Shown piece after piece: positions 43,669 to 52,564 of a stretch of DNA of 64,000 nt. The stretch comes from Cellulomonas denverensis (GTDB lineage Bacteria > Actinomycetota > Actinomycetes > Actinomycetales > Cellulomonadaceae), in NCBI RefSeq assembly GCF_012396125.1, contig NZ_JAAXOX010000001.1, positions 248,001-312,000 on the forward strand. The letters are read 5' to 3'. The position numbers and the translations under genes were made by a program. Numbering within the stretch: position 1 is the first letter of the stretch; the number at the start of each line of letters is the position of its first letter. The notes below the pieces were generated by a model, which saw only the letters and a list, made by a program, of their open reading frames with translations, did no database searches and was not told the DNA's origin.

Positions 43669-45402
43669 ATGACCAGCGTGTCGCCGACCGAGGACCCGCA
43701 TCCCCCCGTCGAGCCGGGCGCTCCCCGGCACCGGGATCCCGGCCCGGTCTGGCAGCCCATCGACTCCGGCGCGCTGCCGATCACGATCGCGGCGCCGGAA
43801 CCCGATCCCGAGGACGCACTGCCCACCGCCGACCGGCTGCGCCTGGCCCTGATCGGCGCCCGGGGGTTGGCGCTGGACGCGACCCGGCGGGCCCGGCTGA
43901 CCGGCTGGTTGTGGCCGCTGGCGGTCACGCTGCTGGCCGGGGTGCTGCGGTTCTGGCGGCTGGGCACCCCGCATGAGCTGGTGTTCGACGAGACGTACTA
44001 CGTCAAGCAGGGCTGGTCGCTGTTCCAGCAGGGCTTCGAGGGCAAGTGGGCCGAGGGGGCGGACGCGCTGTTCGCCGCCGGCGACGGGTCGGCGCTGGGC
44101 AGCACCGCCGAGTACGTGGTGCACCCGCCGGTCGGCAAGTGGCTGATCGGGCTGGGCATCGAGCTCGGTGGCGGCATCGACTCCTCGGCAGCCTGGCGGC
44201 TGTCCTCGGCGGTGCTGGGCACGCTCGCGGTGCTGATGGTCGCCCGGATCGGCCGCCGGCTGTTCGGGTCCACCCTGCTCGGCACCCTGGCGGGGCTGCT
44301 GATGGCGGTGGACGGCGAGGCGATCGTGCACTCGCGCACCGGTCTGCTGGACAACACGGTGATGTTCTTCGCGCTGGCGGCGTTCGGCGCGCTGCTGCTG
44401 GACCGGGAGCAGGCCCGGAGGCGGCTGGCCGACCGCACCGCCGCGATCCTGGACTCGGGCGGAACGCTGGGCTGGGGGCCGGGTCTCGGGTGGCGGTGGT
44501 GGCGGTTCGCTGCGGCGGTGCTGCTGGGGCTGTGCATCGGGACCAAGTGGTCGGGGCTGTACTTCCTGGCCGTGTTCGGGCTGCTGACGGTCGCCTGGGA
44601 CGCCACCGCCCGCCGCACGGTGGGGGTCCGGCCGTGGGCGCTGGCCGCCCTGGTCAAGGATGCGATCCCGGCCGGGTTCATCATGGTGCTGACCGCGGCC
44701 GGGACCTACCTGGGCACCTGGGCGTCCTGGTTCGCGCACCCCGGGTCCTACCTGCGGCAGTGGGCCGCCGAACACCCCGGCGAGGGCGTGACCTGGCTGC
44801 CGGACCCGCTGCGGTCGCTGTGGAAGTTCCACACCGACATGTGGCACTTCCACACCACGCTGACCAGCGAGCACACCTACGCCGCGCACCCGCTGGGCTG
44901 GATCGTGCAGTGGCGGCCGACGTCGTTCTACTACCCGAAGTCGGTGTCCACCCTGACCGGCGCCGACGCCCAGGCGGCCTGCGGTGCCGAGAAGTGTTCG
45001 CAGGCCATCACCTCACTGGGCAATCCGGTGATCTGGTGGTTGGGCGCGGTGGCGATCGTGGTGGCGGTGATCTGGCTGTTCCGGCACCGGGACTGGCGGG
45101 CGGCCGCGGTGCTGTCCGGAATCCTGGCGGGCTGGCTGCCCTGGTTCGCCTACGCGCACCGGACGATCTTCACCTTCTACTCGATCGCGTTCACCCCGTG
45201 GGTGGTGCTGACCCTGGTGTTCGTCCTGGGGCTGTTGATCCAGTCACCGGATCCCGCACAACGACGCCGCGGCACCGTCGTGACCGCGGCGGTGGTCACG
45301 ACGGTGCTCGCGGTGAGCGCGTTCTTCTACCCGATCTGGACCGCGTGGGTGGTGCCCTACGACTTCTGGCACCTGCACATGTGGTTGCAGTCCTGGATCT
45401 GA
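43669..45402 (+). CDS. pmt: Dolichyl-phosphate-mannose-protein mannosyltransferase
   Basis: A 577-residue GT39-type enzyme that transfers mannose from polyprenyl-phosphomannose to Ser/Thr of secreted proteins in actinobacteria. A cytoplasmic Pro-rich N-terminus (about 1-70) precedes about eleven membrane helices. The first extracytoplasmic loop shows FDETYYVKQGWSLFQQGFEG with the essential acidic D-E. PPVGKWLIGLGI and the long loop with EHTYAAHPLGWIVQWRPTSF also match PMT family. It is divergent from rsmI, the conserved actinobacterial arrangement. Confidence 0.95.
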   Translation: MTSVSPTEDPHPPVEPGAPRHRDPGPVWQPIDSGALPITIAAPEPDPEDALPTADRLRLALIGARGLALDATRRARLTGWLWPLAVTLLAGVLRFWRLGTPHELVFDETYYVKQGWSLFQQGFEGKWAEGADALFAAGDGSALGSTAEYVVHPPVGKWLIGLGIELGGGIDSSAAWRLSSAVLGTLAVLMVARIGRRLFGSTLLGTLAGLLMAVDGEAIVHSRTGLLDNTVMFFALAAFGALLLDREQARRRLADRTAAILDSGGTLGWGPGLGWRWWRFAAAVLLGLCIGTKWSGLYFLAVFGLLTVAWDATARRTVGVRPWALAALVKDAIPAGFIMVLTAAGTYLGTWASWFAHPGSYLRQWAAEHPGEGVTWLPDPLRSLWKFHTDMWHFHTTLTSEHTYAAHPLGWIVQWRPTSFYYPKSVSTLTGADAQAACGAEKCSQAITSLGNPVIWWLGAVAIVVAVIWLFRHRDWRAAAVLSGILAGWLPWFAYAHRTIFTFYSIAFTPWVVLTLVFVLGLLIQSPDPAQRRRGTVVTAAVVTTVLAVSAFFYPIWTAWVVPYDFWHLHMWLQSWI

Positions 45403-45403
45403 G

Positions 45404-46855
45404 TCAGCTCTCCGGCCACTCCACCGGCTCGGCCGGGTGGAACACCAGCCCGCGCGACCGCCAGTCTGCGGCCTGGGCGGCCACCCGCTCGGCGTAGTCG
45501 TCCCAGTCCCGGCGGTCCGGCTCGGTCCAGGCCACCTCCGCCACCGCGGTCAGCCGGGGCAGCAGCATCGTGGTCAGCTCGTCCAGGGTGCGCAGGGTCT
45601 CGGTCCAGACCGCGGCCTCGACCCCGAGCACGGACTCGGCGGGCACCCCGTCGATCAGCTCGGTCGGCTCCCACTCGTACGAGGTGCGCAGCGGCACGAA
45701 CCCGGCCCACTGCAGCCCGAGCGGGAAGCCCTCGTGGTACTTCATGTCCAGGTAGGCCTTCGACCCGGGCGACATGATGAACCGGGCGCCGGACCGGGCG
45801 GCCTCGGCGAAGAACGACAGGTCCTCCTTCGGCTCCCAGTACTGCACCACGGTGCCGGGCTCCAGCGGCACGGTGGCGATCTCCTGCCAGCCGATCACCT
45901 GCTTGCCGGCGTCCCGCACCGCCCTGGCGGCCATGTCGACCAGCCGGGCGTACTCCGGCTTCTCCATGGTCAGCACCTCGTCACCGCCGATGTGCAGGTA
46001 GTCGCCGGGGGTCAGCTCGGCCAGGTCGCGAAACACCTCGCGCAGGAACGGCTCGGTGGCGGGCAGGTCGGCGGTGAGCTTGCTGAAGCCGACCTCGATC
46101 CCGGTGTAGACCTCCGGTGCCTCACCGCTCGGGGTCAGCTCCGGGACGGCGTGCAGCGCGGCGTTCACGTGTCCGGGCACGTCGATCTCCGGCACGATCG
46201 TGATGCCACGGGCCGCGGCGAAGTCGACCAGTTCCCGGTACTCGGGGCCGGTGAGGTACCCGCCCGGGTCGCCGTCGACCGCGCTCTTGCCGGACCGGTC
46301 CACCAACTCCGGGCGGGACGGCAGGTCGATCCGCCAGCCCTGGTCGTCGGACAGGTGCAGGTGCAGCACGTTGAACTTGTAGTCCGCGAGCAGCTCGATC
46401 ACCCGCTGGAGCTGCTCGGGGCCGAAGTAGTGCCGGGCGATGTCCAGGCTCAGCCCGCGCCAGCCGAACCGCGGGGCGTCGGCGATCCGGACCGCGGGGA
46501 CCGGCGCGGTGTCCACACCGGGGCGCAGCAGCTGGCGCAGGGTGGCCAGGCCGTGCACCAGCCCGGGCAGGTCCGCCCCCTCGACCAGCACCCCGTCGGC
46601 GCCGGCGGTCAGGGTGTAGGACCCCGCCGCCCCACCGGGCGCCAGCCGGAACACCACGTCACCGGTGTCGGCCTGCGAGGCGGTCACCGGGCGGCCGGCG
46701 GCCTCGCCGAGCCGTGCCGCGGCCAGGTCGCCCAGCGCGGCCTCGGCCGGCGACGGTCCCATCGCCAGCGTGAGCTGCTCGCCCGGCACGAACGGGTCCC
46801 CGGTGAGCCACTCCACCGACTGCGGCAGCGGGACGAGAGCGATCGGTGCAGGCAC
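45404..46855 (-). CDS. GH20 beta-N-acetylhexosaminidase
   Basis: The 483-residue enzyme removes terminal GlcNAc/GalNAc from chitin, glycans or muropeptides by substrate-assisted catalysis. An N-terminal GH20b domain (about 1-125) precedes the catalytic barrel with FGWRGLSLDIARHYF, FNVLHLHLSDDQGW, VPEIDVPGH and the catalytic pair HIGGDE. It has a C-terminal W-rich end (WTETL, EWEPTEL). The start GTG 46855 has AGGAGG upstream; the frame is open to 47020. No signal peptide, so probably cytoplasmic. Convergent with pmt; direct repeats lie upstream. Confidence 0.95.
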   Translation of the reverse strand: MPAPIALVPLPQSVEWLTGDPFVPGEQLTLAMGPSPAEAALGDLAAARLGEAAGRPVTASQADTGDVVFRLAPGGAAGSYTLTAGADGVLVEGADLPGLVHGLATLRQLLRPGVDTAPVPAVRIADAPRFGWRGLSLDIARHYFGPEQLQRVIELLADYKFNVLHLHLSDDQGWRIDLPSRPELVDRSGKSAVDGDPGGYLTGPEYRELVDFAAARGITIVPEIDVPGHVNAALHAVPELTPSGEAPEVYTGIEVGFSKLTADLPATEPFLREVFRDLAELTPGDYLHIGGDEVLTMEKPEYARLVDMAARAVRDAGKQVIGWQEIATVPLEPGTVVQYWEPKEDLSFFAEAARSGARFIMSPGSKAYLDMKYHEGFPLGLQWAGFVPLRTSYEWEPTELIDGVPAESVLGVEAAVWTETLRTLDELTTMLLPRLTAVAEVAWTEPDRRDWDDYAERVAAQAADWRSRGLVFHPAEPVEWPES

Positions 46856-46952
46856 GGTGCGGACCTCCTGGGCGCGGCGACGGTGAACGGACCCCTGTGT
46901 GCAGTCCAGTCTGCCGGTCACCGGCCCGAGCACGGTCCACGCCCCCGGCCGC

Positions 46953-47020
46953 GTCCTGCACCGCACGACCGGCCCGGCCGGATCCGTCGGCGCACCTCGC
47001 GGCCGGGTCCTGCACCGCAC
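46953..47020. repeat. Direct repeat upstream of the hexosaminidase gene
   Basis: GTCCTGCACCGCAC occurs at 46953-46966 and again at 47007-47020 (54 bases apart), each preceded by a GGCCG context. It may be a tandem regulator site for the GH20 gene, which starts about 100 bases downstream on the minus strand. Confidence 0.5.
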
Positions 47021-47050
47021 ACACGACCGTCGGCCGCAGGCGAGCGGCGG

Positions 47051-48079
47051 TCAGCTCCGGGCCAGCGGCACCGGTTCCGGCTCGGTCGTGGCCAGCCGGC
47101 GGGCGATCACCGCGCAGGTGGCCAGCTGCAACTGGTGGAACACGATCACCGGCAGCGCGACCCCGGCGGCGGCGACCGGCCCGAACAGCACGCTCGCCAT
47201 CGGCAGCCCGGTCGCCAGGCTCTTCTTGGACCCGCACATCAGCAGCGCGATCCGGTCCGGGCGGTTCAACCCCAGCCAGCGCCCGCCGGTCCAGGTCAGC
47301 GCCAGCATCACGGCCAGCAGCACGGCGCACACCACCAGCAGGACGATCAGCACGCCCACGGTCAGCCCGTCCCACACCCCGGAGGTCTCCGCCTCGGACA
47401 CCGAGGAGTAGGCGACCAGCAGGATCGTGCCCCGGTCGGTGATCAGGGTGACGATCTTGTGCGATCGGATCCAGTGCCCGATCTTCGGCTGCACCAGCTG
47501 GCCGAGCACGAACGGCAGCAGCAGCTGCAGCAGGGTCGCCCCGGCCGACCCGCCCATCGGACCACCGGCCCGGGACATGATCAGCCCGACCAGCAGCGGG
47601 GTCAGCACGATGCCGAGCACGTTGGACACCGTCGCCCCGCAGATCGCGCCGGCCACGTTCCCGCGGGCGATCGAGGTGAACACCACCGAGGACTGGATCG
47701 TCGACGGCAGCAGCGACAGGTAGAGCAGCCCGGTCTGCAACTCGCTCGGCAGCACCGACTCGGGCAGGAACTGCACCGCCAGGCCCAGCACGGGGAACAC
47801 CAGATAGGTCGCCGCGAGCATCCCGCCCTGCAACCGCCAGTTCCGCAGCCCGGCCCAGACCTCGCCGGTGGACATCCGGGCGCCGTACAGGAAGAACAGC
47901 AGGATGACGGCCACCGTGCTGACCCGGTCCACCCCGGTGGCCAGTGCCCCGGTCGCCGGGGCGAACAGTCCGAGCAGGAACACCGCGATGATCATCATGA
48001 CCAGCGGGTCGACCCACTTCTTGACGGCGCTCCAGGTGCGGAGCCAACGGCCGGAGGGGGGCGTGGAGGGGGCGGGCAC
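47051..48079 (-). CDS. BASS/SBF-like transporter
   Basis: A 342-residue membrane protein of about ten helices in the bile acid:Na+ symporter superfamily, SBF-like branch. Visible landmarks are ILLFFLYGARMSTGEVWAGL (first core), LPSTIQSSVVFTSIARGNVA (ion-site stretch), and CGSKKSLATGLPMASVLFG in the second core. Family members are organic-anion or Na+ transporters of uncertain substrate. It starts at GTG 48079, on the minus strand between a DHFR-like gene and the GH20 gene. Confidence 0.9.
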   Translation of the reverse strand: MPAPSTPPSGRWLRTWSAVKKWVDPLVMMIIAVFLLGLFAPATGALATGVDRVSTVAVILLFFLYGARMSTGEVWAGLRNWRLQGGMLAATYLVFPVLGLAVQFLPESVLPSELQTGLLYLSLLPSTIQSSVVFTSIARGNVAGAICGATVSNVLGIVLTPLLVGLIMSRAGGPMGGSAGATLLQLLLPFVLGQLVQPKIGHWIRSHKIVTLITDRGTILLVAYSSVSEAETSGVWDGLTVGVLIVLLVVCAVLLAVMLALTWTGGRWLGLNRPDRIALLMCGSKKSLATGLPMASVLFGPVAAAGVALPVIVFHQLQLATCAVIARRLATTEPEPVPLARS

Positions 48080-48122
48080 CGAGCCATCTTGCCACCGCCG
48101 CGGTGCCCACTTCCGGGCCGTC

Positions 48123-48674
48123 TCAGCGCCGCAGGTCGTAGCTCAGGTGGGCGAACTGGCCGAACCGCTGCACGTCCCGCAGCACCAACCGGTCCGGCCC
48201 GATCCGGCGCGGCAGCAGCGGCATCCCCCCGGGCAAGGTCGCCGGGGCGTAGGTCAGCTCCAGCCGGTCCAGCGCCCCCGCGTCGTCGAACTGCCCGGCC
48301 AGGTCACCCCCGCCGATCACCCACACGTCCCGGTCCCCCGCCGCCGCCCGGATTCCCGGCAGGGCGTCCGCCACCCCGCCCCGCACGAACCGCACGTCGG
48401 CCCCGGCGGGCACCGGCAGGTCGCGGGTGGTGAACACCACCATCGGCCGGTCGCCGTAGTAGGCGGGCCACTTGTCCGGGTTCGCGATCAGGTCCTCCTC
48501 GCGCAACACCCACTCGTAGGTGTGCGACCCGCTCACCAGCACCCCGATCCCGGACAGGAACGCCTCGTGATCCGGACCGGCGGAGTCCACGGCGAACAGC
48601 CAGGACAGCGAGTGCTGCTCGTCCGCGAGCTGCCCGGTCAGGGTGGTGGCGGTGTAGAAGACGACGCTGTTCAT
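48123..48674 (-). CDS. Dihydrofolate reductase-like (RibD C-terminal family) protein
   Basis: The 183-residue product matches the RibD_C/DHFR-like fold: N-terminal SVVFYTATTLTGQLADEQHS, SGSHTYEWVL, PMVVFTTRDL, DVWVIGGGDLAGQFDDAGAL and LELTYAPATLPGGMPLLPR. These proteins are small NADPH-binding reductases of mostly unknown substrate and are not true DHFRs. ATG 48674 is preferred over the upstream ATG at 48704. Confidence 0.92.
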   Translation of the reverse strand: MNSVVFYTATTLTGQLADEQHSLSWLFAVDSAGPDHEAFLSGIGVLVSGSHTYEWVLREEDLIANPDKWPAYYGDRPMVVFTTRDLPVPAGADVRFVRGGVADALPGIRAAAGDRDVWVIGGGDLAGQFDDAGALDRLELTYAPATLPGGMPLLPRRIGPDRLVLRDVQRFGQFAHLSYDLRR

Positions 48675-48707
48675 GCCGCCGACCGTACGTCGGGCCACCC
48701 ACACGCC

Positions 48708-49058
48708 TCAGCGCAGGTCGAGGAACGCCGCCATCCCGCTGATCTCCAGCACCGACCGCACCGGCATCCCGGCTCCGACCACCCGCAGCGGTGCGACCCC
48801 CGCCCGCTGCCGGGCCAGCACCAGTGCACCGATCACCCCGAGCGCCGAGGAGTCCGCGAAGGTCACCTCGGTCATGTCGACCTCGTCCACCCCGTCCAGG
48901 GCCTGGGCCAGCCGCACCGGATCGTCATCGACCCCGAGCTCGCGGCGCAACGTGCTCACCACCGCCAGATCCACCTCGCCCGACATCACCAGCCGGTGCG
49001 GCGCGGCGTGGTCGGCCCGGATGAGTCCGGCGCCGTCACCGGCGGAAAGTGAGGTCAT
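48708..49058 (-). CDS. STAS-domain anti-sigma factor antagonist
   Basis: A 116-residue single STAS domain resembling SpoIIAA/RsbV anti-anti-sigma factors: RLVMSGEVDLAVVSTLRREL, VDMTEVTFADSSALGVIGAL and VGAGMPVRSVLEISGM. The D-S-S-A-L-G motif supplies the phosphorylatable serine. ATG 49058 begins the domain; the frame is open to 49172 (through the terminator). No partner kinase or phosphatase is adjacent, so it is an orphan here. Confidence 0.9.
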   Translation of the reverse strand: MTSLSAGDGAGLIRADHAAPHRLVMSGEVDLAVVSTLRRELGVDDDPVRLAQALDGVDEVDMTEVTFADSSALGVIGALVLARQRAGVAPLRVVGAGMPVRSVLEISGMAAFLDLR

Positions 49059-49095
49059 GGCGTCCAGTATCACCGATCGAATCGCCCGAGAACGA

Positions 49096-49128
49096 CGAAA
49101 GCCCAGAACCTGAGGTTCCGGGCTTTCG
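49096..49128 (-). terminator. Terminator of tRNA-Ala
   Basis: CGAAAGCCC (49096-49104) pairs with GGGCTTTCG (49120-49128); the inner GAACC/GGTTC continues the stem after one mismatch, leaving a 3-base loop. It begins nine bases after the tRNA 3' end on the minus strand and is followed by a T-rich GTCGTTCT. Confidence 0.8.
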
Positions 49129-49136
49129 CCTGCGGG

Positions 49137-49209
49137 TGGAGCTAGGGGGATTCGAACCCCCGACCTTCTCATTGCGAACGAGACGCGCTACCAACTGCGC
49201 CATAGCCCC
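49137..49209 (-). tRNA. tRNA-Ala(CGC)
   Basis: The minus strand gives GGGGCTA acceptor paired with TAGCTCC, D-arm GCGCAGTTGGTAGCGC, anticodon loop TTCGCAA (anticodon CGC) and T arm GGTTCGAATCC. Base pair G3-U70, the major alanine identity element, is present, and the discriminator is A. A strong terminator follows. Confidence 0.96.
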
Positions 49210-49264
49210 GCGAAGCGGTGACCAGCTTAGCACCCGGGACGGGCACTCCACGACATGGTCCCGC

Positions 49265-50533
49265 TCACTGTCCCACGGCGCGACGACGGGCCAGCACCGC
49301 GTCCAGGTCGATCGACCCGGTGGGTTCCTCGGCGATCACCGGCGTCGCCGGGTCCGCGGCGCCGTCCACCCGGCGGGCGGCGGTGGCATCGGCGGCCTGC
49401 GGTGCGCGGGTCGTTCCGGGTGCCTGCGGCGCGACCTGGGCGGTGGCCTGGGCAGCCCCGTCCTCGGCCGTCGCGGCGGCGGTTCCACGGTCGGTGGCCG
49501 TCGCCGCGCGACCGGCGTCGGCAGTCGTGCCGCTCCCGGCAGGTGCGGCCCCGGCAGCGGCCGCAGCCCTGGTCGCCGTGGCGGGCGTCGCGGTGCCGGG
49601 CGTCGCCGTGCCGGGCGTCCCCGTGGCGGCGGCGGCTCTGGCCGAGGCGGCGACCGTGCGGTCCGCGGACGGCACCCGGGCGGGGCGCACCGCGGTGGAC
49701 CCCTCCACCTCGCCGAGCGGGGCCGGCTCGCGGTGCGGGGCGCGCGGCTTGCTGGTGTAGGTCGGGCGCGGCACATCCACCGGCGACCAGGTGCCGTCGG
49801 CGTCGGTGACCTTCTTGCCGGTCCGGGCCGGGCGCTGGTCGACCCGCGGCATCGCCTGGGTGGCATCCACCGAGGCCCGGACCGCGTGACCCGGCGCGCC
49901 CATCCGGCCCGGGCGGGCGGTGCGGACCACCGGGGTGGCGGCCTCGGCGATCCGGTGCTGCCACTCGACCTCGGCGGCCTCTCCCTGCACCACGGCCCGG
50001 CGGCCGAGCACCAGGACGGTGCCGAGCAGAACGGTCGGGATCAGCGCGGCCAGCAGCGGCATCAGGCTGACCGCACCGACGATCCAGCCGGCGACGGTCA
50101 GCACGGTCAGGGAGGCGGCGAGCACGCCCCGGCGACGGGCGGCGGCGCCCCGGCGGGCGGTGGCGGCGGCGTAGGCGGCCTTGAGCTGCGCGACCTTGCG
50201 GGCAGCGTCGGCCCCCATGCCCTCCGCCGTGGTGTGCGGTCGGTCCATGTCGCGTCCCTCGTTCCCGATCGGGGCTCCGGTGCCCCGGTTGAGCAGGGCG
50301 GTCCTCTTCTGTGGCGACCCGCAGTCCGGACGGGCAGCCCGGGCGACGTCCGCGCGCAGCCGGTTCCGCGACCCCGCCGGGCCGCTGACGGCCAGCACCC
50401 GCAACGCCGCCGAGTACCTGTCCTCGGTCCGCGACTCGAGCAACTGCTGCCGGTGCCGCAGCTTGTGCGGCACCAGGTACGCGATCCACAGGGCGATCAC
50501 CGCGAGGACGGCAGGCCCGGCGAATGCGTACAC
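49265..50533 (-). CDS. Membrane-anchored protein with long Ala/Thr/Pro-rich tail
   Basis: A 422-residue protein of unknown function found in this position in relatives. An N-terminal helix (about 5-20: PAVLAVIALWIAYLVP) is followed by a basic stretch KLRHRQQLLESRTEDRYSAALRVL. Two further helices lie at about 128-170 (RGVLAASLTVLTVAGWIVGA and MPLLAALIPTVLLGTVLVLG). The rest (about 190-422) is low-complexity Ala/Thr/Pro/Arg sequence with TPGTA repeats, presumably disordered. The start is GTG 50533. I do not recognise a family. Confidence 0.75.
   Translation of the reverse strand: MYAFAGPAVLAVIALWIAYLVPHKLRHRQQLLESRTEDRYSAALRVLAVSGPAGSRNRLRADVARAARPDCGSPQKRTALLNRGTGAPIGNEGRDMDRPHTTAEGMGADAARKVAQLKAAYAAATARRGAAARRRGVLAASLTVLTVAGWIVGAVSLMPLLAALIPTVLLGTVLVLGRRAVVQGEAAEVEWQHRIAEAATPVVRTARPGRMGAPGHAVRASVDATQAMPRVDQRPARTGKKVTDADGTWSPVDVPRPTYTSKPRAPHREPAPLGEVEGSTAVRPARVPSADRTVAASARAAAATGTPGTATPGTATPATATRAAAAAGAAPAGSGTTADAGRAATATDRGTAAATAEDGAAQATAQVAPQAPGTTRAPQAADATAARRVDGAADPATPVIAEEPTGSIDLDAVLARRRAVGQ
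49572..49631. repeat. Four 15-bp tandem units inside a CDS
   Basis: Units of about GTCGCCGTGCCGGGC repeat at 49572, 49587, 49602 and 49617 (last divergent). They encode pentapeptides of TPGTA type in the membrane protein's tail. Confidence 0.75.
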
Positions 50534-50696
50534 CCCCTGACGGTAGGTGGCGCACGCGCCGCTCCGCCGGATCGGTCACGGCGTGTCGAGGGCCGAATCA
50601 CACCCGTGTAGTTCGCCCGGCATCGGGGCGGTGGGCGGTCCGGGCGCGGGCGGTCGGCGCCGATCGGCCCGGGTGCGAGGTACTGGGACCGCCGGG

Positions 50697-51305
50697 TCAG
50701 GCCTGGGTGTGCTGGGTCCGCCGCCAGCGTGCCAACAGCCCCGCGGGCACGTCCTCGGTGGTCAGTGCGAACGTCCGGTGGTCGCACCACTCGCCCTGGA
50801 TGTGCAGGTAGCGCTCGCGCACCCCCTCGTCCCGGAACCCGAGCTTTTGCACCACCCGCAGCGACGGCGCGTTCTCCGGCCGGATGTTGATCTCCACCCG
50901 GTGCAGCCGCAGCGGCCCGAAGGCGTGGTCGGTGGCCATCGCGACGGCGGTGGGGATGATCCCGCGGCCCGCGACGTGCTGGGAGACCCAGTACCCGATC
51001 GAGGCCGAGTACAGCGACCCGTAGGTGATCCCGGAGACGGTGAGCTGGCCGACCAGGTCCCCGGCGTACTCCACCGCGAACGGCATCGCGTCGCCGGTCC
51101 GGGCCTGCCGGTCCAGGGTGCGCACGAACTGCCCGAACGTCGGCCGGCGACCGGTCATCGGCACCGGCGAGGTCGCATCCCAGCGGGCCAGCCAGGCGGC
51201 GTTCTGGGCCCGCAGCTGCATCCACACCGCCTCGTCCTGGCGGCGCAGCGGACGCAGCAGGATCTCGCCCTCGCGCAGCTCCACCGGCCACCCCCGGGGC
51301 GGCAT
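50697..51305 (-). CDS. GNAT-family N-acetyltransferase (RimJ/RimL-like)
   Basis: A 202-residue acetyltransferase. An N-terminal domain strand GEILLRPLRRQDEAVWMQLR leads to the AcCoA-binding core AVEYAGDLVGQLTVSGITYG, SASIGYWVSQHVAGRGIIPT, ENAPSLRVVQKLGFRDEGV and a C-terminal GEWCDHRTFALT. RimJ/RimL-like enzymes acetylate N-termini of ribosomal proteins, but many of this group act on other substrates. The ATG at 51305 overlaps the moeA stop by one base. Confidence 0.92.
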   Translation of the reverse strand: MPPRGWPVELREGEILLRPLRRQDEAVWMQLRAQNAAWLARWDATSPVPMTGRRPTFGQFVRTLDRQARTGDAMPFAVEYAGDLVGQLTVSGITYGSLYSASIGYWVSQHVAGRGIIPTAVAMATDHAFGPLRLHRVEINIRPENAPSLRVVQKLGFRDEGVRERYLHIQGEWCDHRTFALTTEDVPAGLLARWRRTQHTQA

Positions 51306-52543
51306 CACCCCTCCAGCACCAGACAGGGCACGGCCTGCCCCGGCTCCACCGCGGTGTCCTGCTCGCCGACCACCGCGAGCGCGTTCGCCTGCGCCAGGCC
51401 GCCGATCGACCACTGGCCGGGGTCGCCGACCGGCGCCATCCGGTAGCCCTCGGTCGGGGAGCCGTACACCGCCACCGGCACGAACTGCCGGATCCCGGCG
51501 GGCGACGACCACCCCTGGTCCGCCACCGCCCGGACCGACGGCCGGAACAGGTCGGTGTGCCCCGCCATCGCCCGCAGCGCGGGCCGGACGAACAGCTCGA
51601 AGCCGACCATCGACGCCACCGGGTGGCCGGGCAGCGCGAAGAACGGCACCGCACCGCCCCCGCCGCCCACCGTGCCGAAGCCCTGCCGGAACCCCGGGGT
51701 CATCGCCACCTGGTCGAACCGAACGGTGCCGAGCGGGGCCATCACGTCCGCCAGGGTGTCCTGCGCGTACTCCGACAGCCCGCCGGTGGTGACCATGACG
51801 TCGGCGCGGACCAGCTGGTCCTCCAGCGCCTCGCGCAGCAGCGCCCGGTCGTCGGAGACCACCCCGACCCGCACCGGCGTGGCCCCGGTGTCCCGGACCG
51901 CCACCTCCAGCGCGTGCCCGGCGGACTCGTACACCCCGCCGTCCCGGGCCGGGGCGCCGGGCTCCATCAGCTCCGAACCGATCGAGACGATCACGACCCG
52001 GGGCGCCGGGTGCACCCGCAGCCGGCGGCGACCCAGGGCTGCCGCGACCGCGAGCTGGCGCGCCCCGAGCCGGATGCCACCGGCCAGTGCGACCTGGCCG
52101 GCCGGGACGTCGATCGCGGTCGGGCGGATGTGCTCGCCGGGCTCTGGGATCCGGCGCAGGGTGACCCGGACGTCGCCACGATCGGTGTCGTCGGCCGCCA
52201 CCACCGCGTCCGCCCCGGTGGGGACCGGACCACCGGAGGCGATCCGCACCGCCTGACCGGGAGCCAGCCGCAACACCGCGGGCGCACCGGCCGGCACGTC
52301 GTGCACCACCGGCAGCACCACGGCCGCGTCCGGGTCCAGCCCGCGCAGGTCGGCGGTGGCGACTGCGTACCCGTCACAGGCCGCCAGCGGGGTCGCGGGC
52401 ACGTCCACCGGTGCGCGCAGGTCCTCGGCCAGGATCGTGCCGGAGGCGTCGGTGAGCACCACGTCGAGTGGTGCCACCGGACCCACCGCGGCGAGCACGG
52501 CGGCCAACTGATCCTGGACGGTTCTCATGAGCGCATTCTGCAC
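51305..52543 (-). CDS. moeA: Molybdopterin molybdenumtransferase
   Basis: MoeA inserts molybdate into adenylylated molybdopterin. The 412-residue product has ACDGYAVATADL, RIASGGPVPTGADAVVAADD, IVSIGSELMEPGAP, ATPVRVGVVSDDRALLREAL, VMVTTGGLSEYAQD and FALPGHPVASMVGFELFVRP. GTG 52543 is the frame start; ATG 52528 is an alternative. In many Micrococcales galU, moeA and the rimJ-like gene run together; galU lies 21 bases upstream on the same strand. Other Mo-cofactor genes are not in the window. Confidence 0.95.
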   Translation of the reverse strand: MQNALMRTVQDQLAAVLAAVGPVAPLDVVLTDASGTILAEDLRAPVDVPATPLAACDGYAVATADLRGLDPDAAVVLPVVHDVPAGAPAVLRLAPGQAVRIASGGPVPTGADAVVAADDTDRGDVRVTLRRIPEPGEHIRPTAIDVPAGQVALAGGIRLGARQLAVAAALGRRRLRVHPAPRVVIVSIGSELMEPGAPARDGGVYESAGHALEVAVRDTGATPVRVGVVSDDRALLREALEDQLVRADVMVTTGGLSEYAQDTLADVMAPLGTVRFDQVAMTPGFRQGFGTVGGGGGAVPFFALPGHPVASMVGFELFVRPALRAMAGHTDLFRPSVRAVADQGWSSPAGIRQFVPVAVYGSPTEGYRMAPVGDPGQWSIGGLAQANALAVVGEQDTAVEPGQAVPCLVLEG

Positions 52544-52564
52544 GCCCCGGCGGGCACGACCGGG

